Positions 34,470-46,039 of a stretch of 64,000 bases of DNA are shown here, one piece after another. Position 1 is the stretch's first letter. Each line of letters opens with the position of its first letter. The translations under genes were made by a program, and so were the position numbers. Below the pieces are notes generated by a model, which saw only the letters and a program-made list of their open reading frames with translations, was not told the origin of the DNA and made no database searches. Origin of the DNA: Clitoria ternatea (Eukaryota > Streptophyta > Magnoliopsida > Fabales > Fabaceae); contig CM075674.1 of NCBI GenBank assembly GCA_037962975.1, positions 82,476,501-82,540,500 on the forward strand. Direction: 5' to 3'.

Positions 34470-35230
34470 GTGGGTTATAATAATGTAAAAATATGATCCT
34501 AGAAAAAAAACCAATGCCCAAGATAGACTAAATTTGAAAAAATAAAAGGTAAAAATATGATCCTAGATATGTGACTATAGGCAACACATAAAGCATAGAA
34601 AAACACAATCATGTGAGGATGTTCCCTAAACAACTTCAAGCTAAAACCTTGCATTGTCCCTAGTGTAACAAATAAGAATTGAGCAAGAGAAAGAGGGAAG
34701 AAACTCACCTGGTCAGGAAAACGCCGACTATGTGTAAAGCCTTTAAGAGGCACCTTATATCTAGAGCCAACCTTCCTAACAACCCTTACTCTCATAAACT
34801 CTTTGATATCAAAGAGCTCAATGTCATGCACCTTAGCCCCAATACTAAGGTTTGCTACCAGGATGGTAGAAAATAGATGTTAAGAGACTACCAATAATGA
34901 TGGCTCCTAACATAGTCTTACCAATTCTCTCCATTTGCTTGGCCAACGTATACCTAGTGTCAATCACCTTATTCTCCAACATGTAGTGGAAAATGAAAAG
35001 CTCAAAATGACGCACAACACTATAACTATCAGCCTACTAAAAATAATATATTCCATTAGCTTAAGCACATATTTCAAAACAAGGTTGTAGATTACGGACA
35101 CTTTCATAGTGAAAGTATCATAAGAATCCTCCCTAGTTAATCTATACCATAATCCCTTCCCTTTGAAATCTCTAGGTAGAGCATTGACTGCATCTGGTGG
35201 AAATCCAAATATTTCATAAAATTGGGATAG
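34470..35230 (-). pseudogene. Plant transposon protein fragment (PF20167-like)
   Basis: Read on the minus strand in several frames: FPPDAVNALPRDFKGKGLWY near 35190, then a segment with ELFIFHYMLENKVIDTRYTL and KTMLGAIIIGSLLTSI (about 34990-34880), then MHDIELFDIKEFM and a basic stretch (34831-34700). The order and motifs match the 'putative plant transposon protein' domain found beside plant Ty3/gypsy sequences (family name from memory). Frameshifts and stops throughout. Confidence 0.55.
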
Positions 35231-35629
35231 AGAAGCATATGATCTTCATTATTCGATTTAAAACAAACTTCCCACTTCCCATCCTTAATCCTTGTCGCGA
35301 CCGGGATCAAGGTGGGAGGCTGACCGTAAAAAAGAATAAAAGAAAAGGTTTTGAAATCCTTTCGAAAAATAGGGAGTCGACACCAATGTTTTTTAAAGGT
35401 AAAATATTGAGAAAAACCTTTGTTGAGACACCGGTCATTAAAAAAATGAAATTCTAAGTTTGGAAGCCGAATTATAGGTAAGAAAGGTATTCACACCTCA
35501 CATTGTCTGTTATAAAATGGTTACCTCAAATTGATCATGCACATTTTTAAATAGCCCAGAAATTAATTTAATCTCTCAAGAAAGAGAACAAACAACACGA
35601 ACAAGGAAAAAAGAAATTTTTGAAATAAA
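35231..35629. other. Dispersed repeat segment, non-coding
   Basis: Contains 'gtcgcgaccgggatcaaggt' and 'gggagtcgacaccaatg', a sequence type I recognise as recurring in plant genomes, without coding content. Confidence 0.4.
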
Positions 35630-36100
35630 GACATCTCATCCAAATTAATCTTAAATTGAATAGTTTAAATAAATAATAACAATAATAATAAAATAAAATA
35701 AAATAAAATAAAAGATTAACAAGACGTCTCATCCAAATTAATCTTAATTTGTTCATAATAAAAATTAAGAAAGTTAAAATAAAATAAGATAAAGTAAAAT
35801 AAAATAAAATAAAATAAAATAAAAGATTAATAAGACGTCTCATCCAAATTAATCTTAATTTGTTCATAATAAAAATTAAAAAGTTAAAATAAAAATAAAA
35901 AATAAAGTAAAATAAAATAAGATAAAGTAAAATAAAATGAAATAAAATAAAATAAGATAAAATAAAATGAAGTAAATTAAAATAAAAGATTAATCGGACG
36001 TCTCATCAAAATTAATCATTTTTATAAGAAATATTATTATTTAACAAATAAAAAAAAGATTGAAAATATGAGAAGATTAGCAAGACGTCCCGTCTAAATT
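35630..36100. repeat. Tandem array with AAAAT-microsatellite spacers
   Basis: Five copies of gacRtctcatccaaattaat begin at about 35630, 35723, 35834, 35997 and 36084. The first three or four are followed by (aaaat)n/(aaagt)n runs of different length, which explains the uneven spacing of 93, 111, 163 and 87 bp. Confidence 0.9.
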
Positions 36101-36239
36101 AACCTCCTCGTAGTGAAATGGTGTTTTTACATAACAAACAATCCATAAATAGTGCATTCGAGGCAATAATTATTCAGCAACTAATGAACCCAAATTACGT
36201 CTAATGAAATAAAATGGTGTATTAATATATTTATATACA

Positions 36240-37760
36240 ATCCTACAACTAATCTAACTTGTGGATCCACTCCGGTGTAGTAGGCTCCCTCTGATGACTG
36301 AATGACTCCATCTGTTCCCAAAGGGTTTCCATCTCCTTTTGTGGCTATTGGAAATTCTCCTCGTACTTTGCCTCCACTACAGCTACCCTTGACTCTAGCC
36401 TCGACTCCACCAAGTCTTTCATTGATAGTGTTGAATATACGGGAGAATCGTAAAAGCTACAGAGGCCTGCAATGAAGGATGATTAAAATCTAATAGCTTA
36501 TTAGAAAACAAAATGAAACAAAACAGCGTTAAACTTATAATGACCTCGACCAACTACAGGAACTCTACCGAGGTGCTCTGGTCTTCCAATGGTGGTAGTG
36601 AGTATGTCCTTCCTACCATGGGCAACGAATGACCCTTGGGTTGATTGCTCAACCAAGGAATCCTACAGCCAAAACCTAGTGAGTCTTGTTAGGAATAATG
36701 GGGAAATGCAAAAAAACCCAGAACCTTTTAAGAAGCTAAATACTTACAATTCTCTAGGTGACCTCCTCAGCTTGTGCTGAATTGTAGTACTTGGTCTTCC
36801 TCACCCTGGCATGCCTCTATTTCTCATTGTGCACGGGTACAGAGGGGAGATCCATAACAGTGGTGTCAGGTTGGTTAACCTGACGTTGTGTAGCCTTCTC
36901 TAGGCCATCTGCTACGTGACAACCTGTGTGGTCATTAATTCTTCACACAAATAGCCTGTGCTTTTGTGCGTTTAGCCTGCAACAAAAATAACATGGTTAA
37001 GGTTACATTGGAAATATAATTTTCAAAATAATATTAAATATAACTATCAGTGTACATTGGAAATATAATCGAATGAATTATATAAAATACAAACTTACCA
37101 TATACTCCTTAGTATGCCTGGATGTAACAAATGCATCCCAAGTCTCTTGGTCAATAAATGCGTATTTATCTCTTGGAAATTGTCCCTGCAGCTTCCCGAA
37201 GACATACCTATAATTCACAATTAAAATCAGGATTTGTAGGATTTTTAGGATTTAAATCAAGATCTTAACTACCATGTATACCTATTGGTGAGTGAGGTCT
37301 TGAATGACCTTCACGGCTCAATGACAGCCCCAAGGACCTTCCTTCTTACTATGTCAACTGCAGGTAATGTCCCAAGCAGCCTACAATTGCCAAATTAAGA
37401 TGTAAGAGTTTATTATAAAAAATAAAAAATACACTAAATAAACAAACTCAAATGATAATTTATTACCATAATATCAGCCCAAATGTGGTTCTTTACCACC
37501 TCCTCAACACTATCTCAGTCGAGGATAATAATGGAAACCTTCGGCCATGCCAGAACACCCAAGTAGATAAACTTGGCAACATAGTCCCCTAAAGGTATCC
37601 CGGTGTTGACATCAATGTCAACACGACACCTCTCTACCTGATGGCACCTGAGTGAGACATTGGTCATTTGTGTCACACCTCTACTCCTCTTGGCAAAGGA
37701 ATTTGTAACCTGTGAGTCGAACCTCGTAGGTGGATCCTGGATAGCCATATATATATGTTC
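36240..37760 (-). pseudogene. CACTA TNPA-like protein (Transposase_24), decayed
   Basis: Minus-strand frames give a Transposase_24-like middle (a WDAFVTSRHTKEY motif near 37100-37140; RLNAQKHRLFV near 36960), a segment with VFGKLQGQFPRDKYAFIDQE (about 37140-37200), and a C-terminal coiled coil (EKDLVESRLES-like, near 36400). The reading is split by what look like two or three introns and several stops. It lies downstream of the TNP2 C-terminal piece on the same strand, the normal CACTA order. The product would bind the element's subterminal repeats. Confidence 0.6.
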
Positions 37761-37864
37761 AAACAAGAAAAAAAACATTAGTGAGTATCACAAAACATTA
37801 GAAATACAACTTTAGTTAATATGACTAAACATTAAATACAGTGAATCGTAGTCAATCATACCCT

Positions 37865-38160
37865 ATTTTCATCAGAACTATGAAGTTAGAATATTTTCCC
37901 ACAAGCTTTCATGGTGGTTATGACAAGTGGAAACTACATCACTTATGTCATGTTCCACAATGGATGTCGGCATGATATTATTAGATGAGGAGTTCCTAAG
38001 ACATCAAGACTTGGATCTCCAATGTTGTGTCTACCTTGGATAACAACTAACCACTTTTTGTTAGATGGGTCAGTAACATAAAAAACTTACTTTGCTTAAC
38101 TGCCATGATGAAAGGATCCTCCACGTCATATCCAACATGTATAACTCATAAGAAAACCAT
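37865..38160 (-). pseudogene. CACTA TNP2 transposase, C-terminal DUF4216 remnant
   Basis: Minus-strand pieces read DPFIMAV, QAKQVFYVTDPSNKKWLVV and the next stretch, matching the DUF4216 domain at the C-terminus of plant TNP2 transposases. The catalytic Transposase_21 part upstream is not seen, so it was lost. Frames change twice within 300 bp. Confidence 0.65.
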
Positions 38161-39270
38161 CACATAGCAGATGTTCTTGCACCACTTCCAATTCTATTCA
38201 CCGCATCAAGCATTTAACACAAGAACAAAAATATCTTCCATTCACCTCCTCAACATTTCGTATTACGAATTCTATGAATGATTCAACTTCACTCTAATAC
38301 TCTTCACTTATGTGTGATGCATTTATCCAACTTCAATCCATACTAACTATTACACATAAATATAATGCTGCTATGAATCTCACTTTTTTACAAAGGTGGT
38401 GGTCTTACCCATTCAGGATGAACATTTTTTATACTTCATCACTATGTACAAGTAAGGACTCTTTTAAATTTTGATTAAATTTTGATAGTATTTCGCATTG
38501 GTCTTTAAGTACACGAAATGAAAGTGGTAACATCAAATTCAACCACAATCAAATATGCACCTAGAGAACAATACAAAATACAAGTAATCAAAACTTGATC
38601 AAATTTTAAAATAAGACCTAGCTTGTACATAGCAATGACGTATAAAAAATTATTCATCCCAAACTGTCCAAATGGACAATTCAAGATTAAACATAAAATG
38701 ATGAAATTAATTAATTTAATTACCATTTGTGTCTAATCTTGAACAGGAAACTACAGTTCACTCATTCAAAGCAAAATTATAAAGTACTTGCGACAATTAA
38801 ATCATGATATGCAAAAGTTAAGAACAATCATCATTAAATAGTGAAGAAAAAGAGCAAGGTTACAAAAGGTGTAGAGTAAAAAGGAAGCAATCAGAAAATA
38901 AACAAGAGTTGTAACCGTCGTGGCTCCAAAGAGTAAAAAGACAGAGAAAAGGTGGTGAAGGTAGGGAAGAAGGTGGAAGAGCATATGTGCATGGACATAC
39001 ATGTTCACACACATACACACACACACAAATATTTTTACTTTAACTTAATAGTATTTCAAAAATGTCTTTTGGGGGTTTCTATTTCGAACCACACATCAGC
39101 TAAACGGTGTCTTCATCATCATATTTCTCTTTATGTTATTAGAAAACTATTTTCCCCTTCTTAATTTTTTTTTTCAAATTCTTCCACCAAATTGAACATT
39201 TTAAAGGTCTATTAATCTCCTTCCCAGCTATGTATACCCTATATATTTTTGACTAATATATTTTACTACA
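38161..39270. other. Decayed interior of the CACTA remnant, nothing further recognised
   Basis: No domain after the DUF4216 piece. A (CA)n run occurs near 39009-39028. Confidence 0.45.
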
Positions 39271-39438
39271 TAAATTGTTATTTTCTATACTTTTCACACC
39301 TAATCCCTTTTTTACTAAAATTAAACTAATATTTTTATTTTATTAGTTTTTATATAAATTGTTATTTTCTATACTTTTCACACCTAATCCCTTTTTTACT
39401 AAAATTAAACTAATATTTTTATTTTATTAGTTTTTATA
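39271..39438. repeat. Perfect 84-bp tandem duplication
   Basis: Two identical adjacent copies, 39271-39354 and 39355-39438, each beginning taaattgttattttctatac. No difference was found between them by eye, so the event is recent or the result of an assembly effect. Confidence 0.93.
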
Positions 39439-40680
39439 TATTTAGTGTGTGTATATATATTAATGTTATATATATAAAAAGTGAAAGTTATATATATTAA
39501 CATTATAAAATGTAATTATATATATTAAAATAAATATAATTTAATATATTAAAACTAATATTTTATTTTATTAGCATATCTTTACTTATTATAAGATATA
39601 TATATATATAACTAAATTTAATTTTATGTAAAAGTATTAAATACTGGTAAAATATATAATAGAAGGAATAATATCTAATAATATTATTTATTTATAACAA
39701 ATTGAGCAATTGTCCTAGTGGCCTGATGTGCTTTGTTGTGTTTTATGGGTATCAAGTTTGACTCTTGTTGTATATAACTTGGTTGGAAAACTTGCCCGGA
39801 AAAAATAAAGTTTTGGTGTAAAATTACACAAATGGGTGTTTGAATTAAACTATTAATGAATCCCTATTATATTTTTTTAACATGTAATTTAGTTTATAAT
39901 TTAATATTTCCAAAATATTGCATATTTTAAAATTTACTATTTCATATTTCCAATGGTCATTTTGTTTTCTAACAAGTGTATAAAGAAAATGGGGAAGAAT
40001 GTCAAGTGCCAAGTTTTCTATTTTCTCTGTGCACTTGGCACTCTCCATTTGTCTCTTTTGCCATACATATTTTTAATCTTGTAGCTTCAATGATCAGAAA
40101 AGAATATCATATAGAGAGGACCTACAATTTTAGCAAACCAACCTAAGATTGAATTACGCCAATTACATGCAAATGTTGCTAATTCAAGAAAACATTTACT
40201 TGTTAAAACTTTTTGGAATGAACTATATGTTAATGGAAGGGTGGGTAATGCACATGTAAAAAAAATGGAATCAACAACAGTGTGCACACATACTTCTAAG
40301 AATACTAATGATGTAATTGTAAAAATTTAAACATGTTCACTCAAAGGAAGGCAACATTCCATTTTTTGAACCCTAGTTTTGGAAATCTAAACAGTATAGT
40401 AAACGAATTGATTTTTATCCAAACACAAAATTATATGAAACCATATGTGTCAACAACATTTCAGCTATTGAAACGGATTGGGCTACTGGAACAATTAACC
40501 ATCAAGCTATTAATAACCTAGTTGAGTATATTTTTACCATACACTCCTTTATTCCTTTATGCAACAATTTGTGTTGTTAATGGCATAACCTAGTCAAGTC
40601 CATTATAATGAATGCTTAACAATCTATCATCAAATAGATAACAACCCTACAGAAGTATGTGTAAGTACCTGTAATCAATA
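39439..40680. other. AT-rich intergenic DNA, nothing recognised
   Basis: Several (TA)n-like patches near 39450-39610 and chance frames only. Confidence 0.55.
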
Positions 40681-40959
40681 AAAGCCTAAGACAGTGACGT
40701 TCAAACTGAACCAACAGTGCGCGCGACAGGAACTAGAGAGACAGACCTGAGAACGGATAGAGACAACCATTAAGAAGAGAACATGATATAGAAGAATATA
40801 TACAGGGATGAGAAGGAAAAAGACCAATACCTCAATGACAAACCTAAGACATAACCTGAGAACAGGAGACAGAAGTAGAGAAACGCGAGAGGATGAAAGC
40901 TTAGAGAGATAGAGAGTTTGAATGATAAGGCACGCGACATAACCAAAAACTGAAATGAA

Positions 40960-41319
40960 TAAGCTTTTAAGTTATAAAGATATAATCTCGGTTACTTATA
41001 AAATCATGTTTATATTAGAGATATAAACACTAAATATTTAACAAAATAAATAAATACTAAATTCATAAACCATATAAACACAGTTGCCTATATAACCGAT
41101 GTTAAATATTTACCAAAATAAATAAACCCAAAACCTTAAATCATATAAACACGGTTGCCCATATAACTGAGTTTATATCATTTTTTAAACCCGTTTACCA
41201 TGTAATCGTGGTTATATTGTTTTCCTTGAAATTTCAAAAATGTCACCGCGTGTATATTAACTTCGTTACCTTTTAACCGAATTAATATCTCGTGTTTATA
41301 TCTTCATTTTGCACTAGTA
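40960..41319 (-). mobile_element. Right terminus of a CACTA element with subterminal repeats
   Basis: At least five copies, in both orientations, of a 'ataaacacggttgcccatat'-type word fill 40980-41300. The end reads ...tcattttgcactagta; on the minus strand this is TACTAGTGCAAAA, one base from a CACTA tip. It is the 5' end for the minus-strand TNP2/TNPA remnants at 36240-38160. No partner tip with this sequence was found on the left. Confidence 0.7.
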
Positions 41320-41571
41320 ATAACTTTAAATAAATTTATTATAATAATAATAACTAATTTTATTTATTATTATTATTAGTTTTTTCAAAAAACTTAGTTA
41401 ACTAAACATTAAACAAAATAAGGGTATAAGCATAAAAATTAAAATAAAATAAGAAAAAAAGATAAAGGTATATAAGTAATTAACAATGACATTCTGTTCT
41501 TATTATTATACGTCAAATACAAAATATAACATCGTGTTCGATTTATTTTTATAGTTACCAATAGGGGTGAA

Positions 41572-42318
41572 AATAGAATAAACCAAACTTAGCTTTACGT
41601 GCCGGACCTGACCTGCTTTGTTATATGAGAGGCATGAGTCTGACATGCTTACTAACATAGGCATAATTTTAAGGCTTGATTTGGGCTTTTTAAAAGTTTG
41701 ACTTGAGCTGAAAACTTATTTAAAAGTATGTTTATAACAATACATATTATATAACGAATTTAGAACTTTTTTGAATTTAAACTTTTTCGAATAACGAATT
41801 AGTGTTCAAACAACGAATTCAGAACTTTTTCGAATAACCAAATTTAGAACATGCTGGATGATTGAATTCGAAAATCACCAGATGAACAAATTTGGAAATT
41901 ATCAGAATTACCAAATTTGGAACTTACCTGATGAAAAGTTTTAGAATTTACCAGATGATTTAATCTAGAATCTACAAAAAGAAAAGTTATGATACTTGAA
42001 GACAGGTAGTTCTCTAAGAAAAATAACCCAGATGTGTAAACAATGAATAATTAAGTATGCAAACAATAAACAAAAGAACGAAAGAGAGAGAATCTCTAAT
42101 TTTAGGAATTTTAAATAATTAGGTTGATGAAAAAATTCAAATATGATGTGTAGTGAAAATAAACATTGTGAATGTTGAAAATAAAAATTCTCTAAACTAA
42201 ATAGACTTTCAAAAAATTTGAAGTCTTGTTCATTTTAAAAATTACACTTACTTGAGGTGGGCCTAGTGTAGGCTTGGCCTAAACCTCTATTGAGTAGTCT
42301 AGTCTATTCCTACCTCTA
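41572..42318. mobile_element. hAT-type MITE, 747 bp
   Basis: TIRs read taggggtgaaaatagaataaac and, inverted, tagaggtaggaatagactagac. The flanking 8-mers gttaccaa and attatcaa agree at six of eight bases, fitting an old 8-bp duplication. The middle (41750-41990) holds degenerate repeats of 'aaccagatgaacaaatttgga'. No coding sequence. Confidence 0.75.
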
Positions 42319-43110
42319 ATTATCAAAAAAACACAGTATGCATAACCATATCATGTTTTGTTCTATTCCATTCATCTTCCGGACACGCTACCTTATTCTT
42401 CATTCTTTGGCATTGACTATTGAGCAACCTCTTAATTCAACTGTTATCTCTGTCGATTCCTAAAATCTTGAAAATATTTATGTAGTTTCTTTTTGGTTAG
42501 AATGTAGCTGCTATGCATTTCCCCACTTTTGTTTTTGGTCCAATGCATTTCCCCACCTTAAAATCCACCTTTCTATTTTTTTTTTTGGTCTCCCCTATGC
42601 ATCTGGAACGTGGTCATCCCGATCTCTTATCTTGACTTTTTTATGTGGTAAACAATAAACTACAGCTAAACCATTTTAAACCCAATACGATGATCCTAAA
42701 GCCCAATCAGTTGTAGTTTAGCCCACTTTAAAAATTAGGTAAATACTTTTAACACCCCTTTTTATCAATAAAAGAACTGTAGTATAACTTTTTTCACCGT
42801 GTAACCCTATTTCACTCACCATCTATTCACACGTACAACAACACAGGCGGTGTACATTTATACTTTCGTAATATATAGCGTAGACTTCCTCAGATATCAA
42901 ATTTCGATGGTTCGTGGTGTACGAATATTTGAATAGGATCTTGGGTAAAATCACATTACATTAGACTTACTTGGGTTACAATTGAGACAATCCAATGTAA
43001 ATGGAAATTAAAATTAGTTTATGATCTTTTGAGTCTTGAGTGGGTTATAGAATTTCTGTGTAATGGTATATTAGGTGTGATATTTTCTGATGTTGTAATG
43101 TTTTTTTAAA
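42319..43110. other. Intergenic DNA, nothing recognised
   Basis: A 'gcatttccccac' word is repeated at 42515 and 42545. No gene. Confidence 0.5.
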
Positions 43111-43114
43111 CTAG

Positions 43115-43457
43115 TATTAAGATATTGAGATAAGTTCTACATTTGTAAGGAATATGGTCAGTAAATCTCTTATAAGGTTTAAAGTAACCTTTAATTTATG
43201 AGCTAATTTTTGAGTTGAGTTAGACTCATTCTCTTTTAATATGGTATCAGAGGCTGAATGTTAGGTCATTTGCATATGTTCAGTCCTGCAAACCTCACAC
43301 ACTAGATATATAGTCTTTGACATGAGGAGTTGTTAAGATGTTGAGAGAAATCTCATAACAACTATGAATATGGTCAGTATACTTCTTATAAGGTTTAAAA
43401 CAACTCTTAATTTTTGAGTTAACTTTTGTGTTGAGTTAGATCTATTATTTTCTAATA
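43115..43457 (+). mobile_element. TRIM (terminal-repeat retrotransposon in miniature)
   Basis: Two direct repeats of about 127 bp (43115-43241 and 43331-43457) share taagatRttgaga, gaatatggtcagtaWa, cttataaggtttaaa and tgagttagaYct. A primer-binding site tggtatcagaggc starts at 43242 directly after the first repeat, and gacatgaggag precedes the second like a polypurine tract. The internal region is only 89 bp. That is the full plan of a TRIM element. No exact target duplication was seen. Confidence 0.82.
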
Positions 43458-43596
43458 AAAAGGCTGTTATAATGTTTTAAAATGGTGTAATCATCATCAA
43501 TGTTTGTTGTTGATGGTTTGATTTCTTTCATGGACACAGATATAAGAGTTTATCAAAATGGGCCCAAGGCCCAATGCATACAAAGAGTCAAGCAAT

Positions 43597-44370
43597 ACAA
43601 AGGGAATTTCTCCCTACACCTTAGTTTTTTTTTCATGCACCACCTCCTTTCTAGTTTTTCCATTGTAAAAAGACAATTACACCCTTAATTAAAAATAGCT
43701 AAGCACATGTGATGTTAAAAAAACATCAAAATGTACTACCAGAAATTATAATCCAAGCATCTTCAAAAATTATAATCCAATCATATCTAAAAATTATAAT
43801 CTAGACCTCTCCAAAAATTCTATCCCAAGACTATATCTTTATGTTTACTTTTTGTGATTCGTGGTGTAATTTTTTACATCATAATTTGCTTTGAATGTTT
43901 CTACTCTATGTACTTTGAATCTTTTCGCTGTAGATTACTTCAAGTTTTCAAGAAAAGACTAGAATTGTTTATCAAGAAAAAAAAAGAACGGAAATATTAC
44001 ACATACATATATATAAGCAATAAGGGGAGTTCATGACTCTATCAAAACAAGAACGTTGTAAAGAGGAAAAGGGAAAGAAATTGAATATTGATGATGGATG
44101 ATAGAGATGTGTTATATCTTATTCTTAATATCTATAGTTTTCATATATGTCCGGATAATTTAAAAAGATGTCCGAATTATAATTTTTAGAAAGACTCGGA
44201 TTATAATTTCCATATACAACCAAATTATAATTTGTGACCGGATTATAATTTTTGATAGTACATTTTAATATTTGATTGAGAGTATAATTGTCTTTTACAA
44301 TAAAAAAATAAAAAGAAATGGTTTTTTTTTGGTAACTAAAAAGAAATGGTTGAAATTCTCCAATATACAT
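43597..44370. mobile_element. Foldback element with long inverted arms
   Basis: The left arm (about 43597-43850) and right arm (about 44145-44370) are inverted copies. Shared landmarks: ttgtaaaaRgacaatta, aaaatgtactaYc and three or four 'aaattataatccR' words spaced about 33 bp. Outer tips read ggRaatttcWcc. The 300-bp centre has no recognisable gene. This layout suits a MULE-like or foldback non-autonomous element. Confidence 0.65.
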
Positions 44371-44538
44371 GCAACAAAAAAGAAGCCCAATAAACAGTCA
44401 GTTTTTTGACAAAAACAAAACCATCCCCTGGCGCCCTTCTCGTGAACCCAATGGCAACATATACATTGTTACGATATATCATTTCTGATTAGGTTAATGT
44501 GAACTATACATTTACATATAAGTTTCTAAAATGTCAAA

Positions 44539-44541
<3 letters not shown>

Positions 44542-44599
<58 letters not shown>
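44542..44599. repeat. (TA)29 microsatellite
   Basis: Uninterrupted ta dinucleotides followed by tatg units to about 44612. Confidence 0.97.
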
Positions 44600-44611
<12 letters not shown>

Positions 44612-45082
44612 ATATTCTCTCTTTTTGGTTTGGTCCATCTTGATATATAGCACAGACAGAGTTACTAAAAAGAAAAACAAAATTCTTTCTACTAAACTTT
44701 GATACAATTGCATTTATAAAACTTATATTTAAAATTACCAAGTTAAAATAATCATATGTCCAAATCTACACACTATCCCTTTCCCGATTATGTATATATT
44801 AATAAATTTGCAATTGATTGGTTATATGAACTTTATCCATGCAAATAAGAACAAAGAGCATAAGTTAGGGAATTTAAAGAAGGAAATATTCATAACATAG
44901 CTTGCTTGATTTTTAAGTAGCTAGGTACGTTACAATACACTTATATTATCTCATATCTCGTTAATTACACACATGTATATATGTGTATGTGTGTATCTAT
45001 AACAAGTATATATATGATTACACTTTTCACCAAATTATAAAGCTTTAATCACTCGAGCAATATATAGTGCAGTTGCTGAGCG

Positions 45083-45397
45083 TCAAGGACCATTGATGAC
45101 TACCTTAGCAGAATTAGAACATGCGGATCCAAGAGGCAGATAATTAATATACCTGCTTGGTGCAGAGGACAGTCGAAGCCCTTTTGGCAAACAAGCTTCC
45201 ACGTTCCCACCTTGGAAACCTCTTTTTCCAATAGTGCCATTATTCTCATCAGGCTTTAAGTTAATGTATTTAGGAACATTATGTTCCAAGGGTCTTGCAG
45301 CATCCACACAAACAAGTGTGCCTCTTGTGTTGTTGGCACAAGGGTTCAAAAGAAGAACAAGAAGGAGCAGAAACTTGGTGACAAAAATGGTAGACAT
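45083..45397 (-). CDS. Small secreted peptide precursor, possibly IDA-like
   Basis: A 104-residue frame on the minus strand with ATG at 45397 and TGA at 45083. Residues 1-32 look like a signal peptide (FVTKFLLLLVLLLNP core). The mature part is polar, with YINLKPDENNG in the middle and a C-terminal block containing two Cys 24 residues apart. Within that block LPKG, four residues later SAPS, then an Asn three residues further resembles the EPIP motif of IDA peptides (LPKG...PPSAPSKRHN). The PIPP core is absent and the motif is not at the C-terminus. It could be another secreted peptide family. The frame is intact and there is a TATA box upstream, so I take it as a real gene. Confidence 0.75.
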   Translation of the reverse strand: MSTIFVTKFLLLLVLLLNPCANNTRGTLVCVDAARPLEHNVPKYINLKPDENNGTIGKRGFQGGNVEACLPKGLRLSSAPSRYINYLPLGSACSNSAKVVINGP

Positions 45398-45514
45398 GTT
45401 CTGATAGTAATGTGAATTCTTAACTATTATTATTATGCTATTTGCTATCAGTGAATTTGCATAGGTTGAAGTGTATAATGTTTGGATGAGGGTGAAAGAG
45501 GGAGATGGGAGGTC

Positions 45515-45524
45515 TTAAATAGGC
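45515..45524 (-). promoter_or_regulatory. TATA box of the secreted-peptide gene
   Basis: The minus strand reads GCCTATTTAAGACC about 120 bp upstream of the start codon, giving a leader of roughly 90 nt. Confidence 0.55.
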
Positions 45525-46039
45525 TCATGAGAAGTACACAAGTGGATTTAGATATGACCAACTCATTGCCAGCAAGGTTGGCTCAAGTACTTGTTGAAGC
45601 ACAGGTGTGACTTTGTTCACTTTTTCAAAGTTCAGTGAGGCATGCTCGTGCATTTCATAACTATCTCTTCTTTAATTTTTGTTGACCATCTAAATACTCC
45701 TATTATTACCCATTTTTATATTTTTTTACCTTATAATTTAATTCATCACCTGATTTTTATTAAAGTTTAAATAAGAATTTGATCCTTTATCTCTTATACA
45801 ACTTAGATTTTAGTCTCTGATTATTATTTTTTCATGTTTTAGTCCTTAAACTATACAAAATAGTAAGATTTTGTCTCTAAGGTTAACTTGTATATGTTAA
45901 GTTATGATGTGTCACACAGATATGATAGTTGACATGCTTAGATATACAAAAAATATGTAATAAAGATTTTAAAAATTAAAATCAACCCTAAATCTCATTG
46001 CCTTCCTCCCTTACCTTTTTCTCTCTCCCCTCATTTATT

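Noticed and set aside
34499..34876. Plus- and minus-strand frames as a novel protein
   Set aside because: The minus-strand part is explained as a piece of a plant transposon protein; the plus-strand frame is its shadow.
36589..36780. 63-codon plus-strand frame
   Set aside because: Opposite strand of the decayed TNPA region; no independent support.
44499..44741. Frames with alternating Ile/Tyr
   Set aside because: Translation of the (TA)29 microsatellite.
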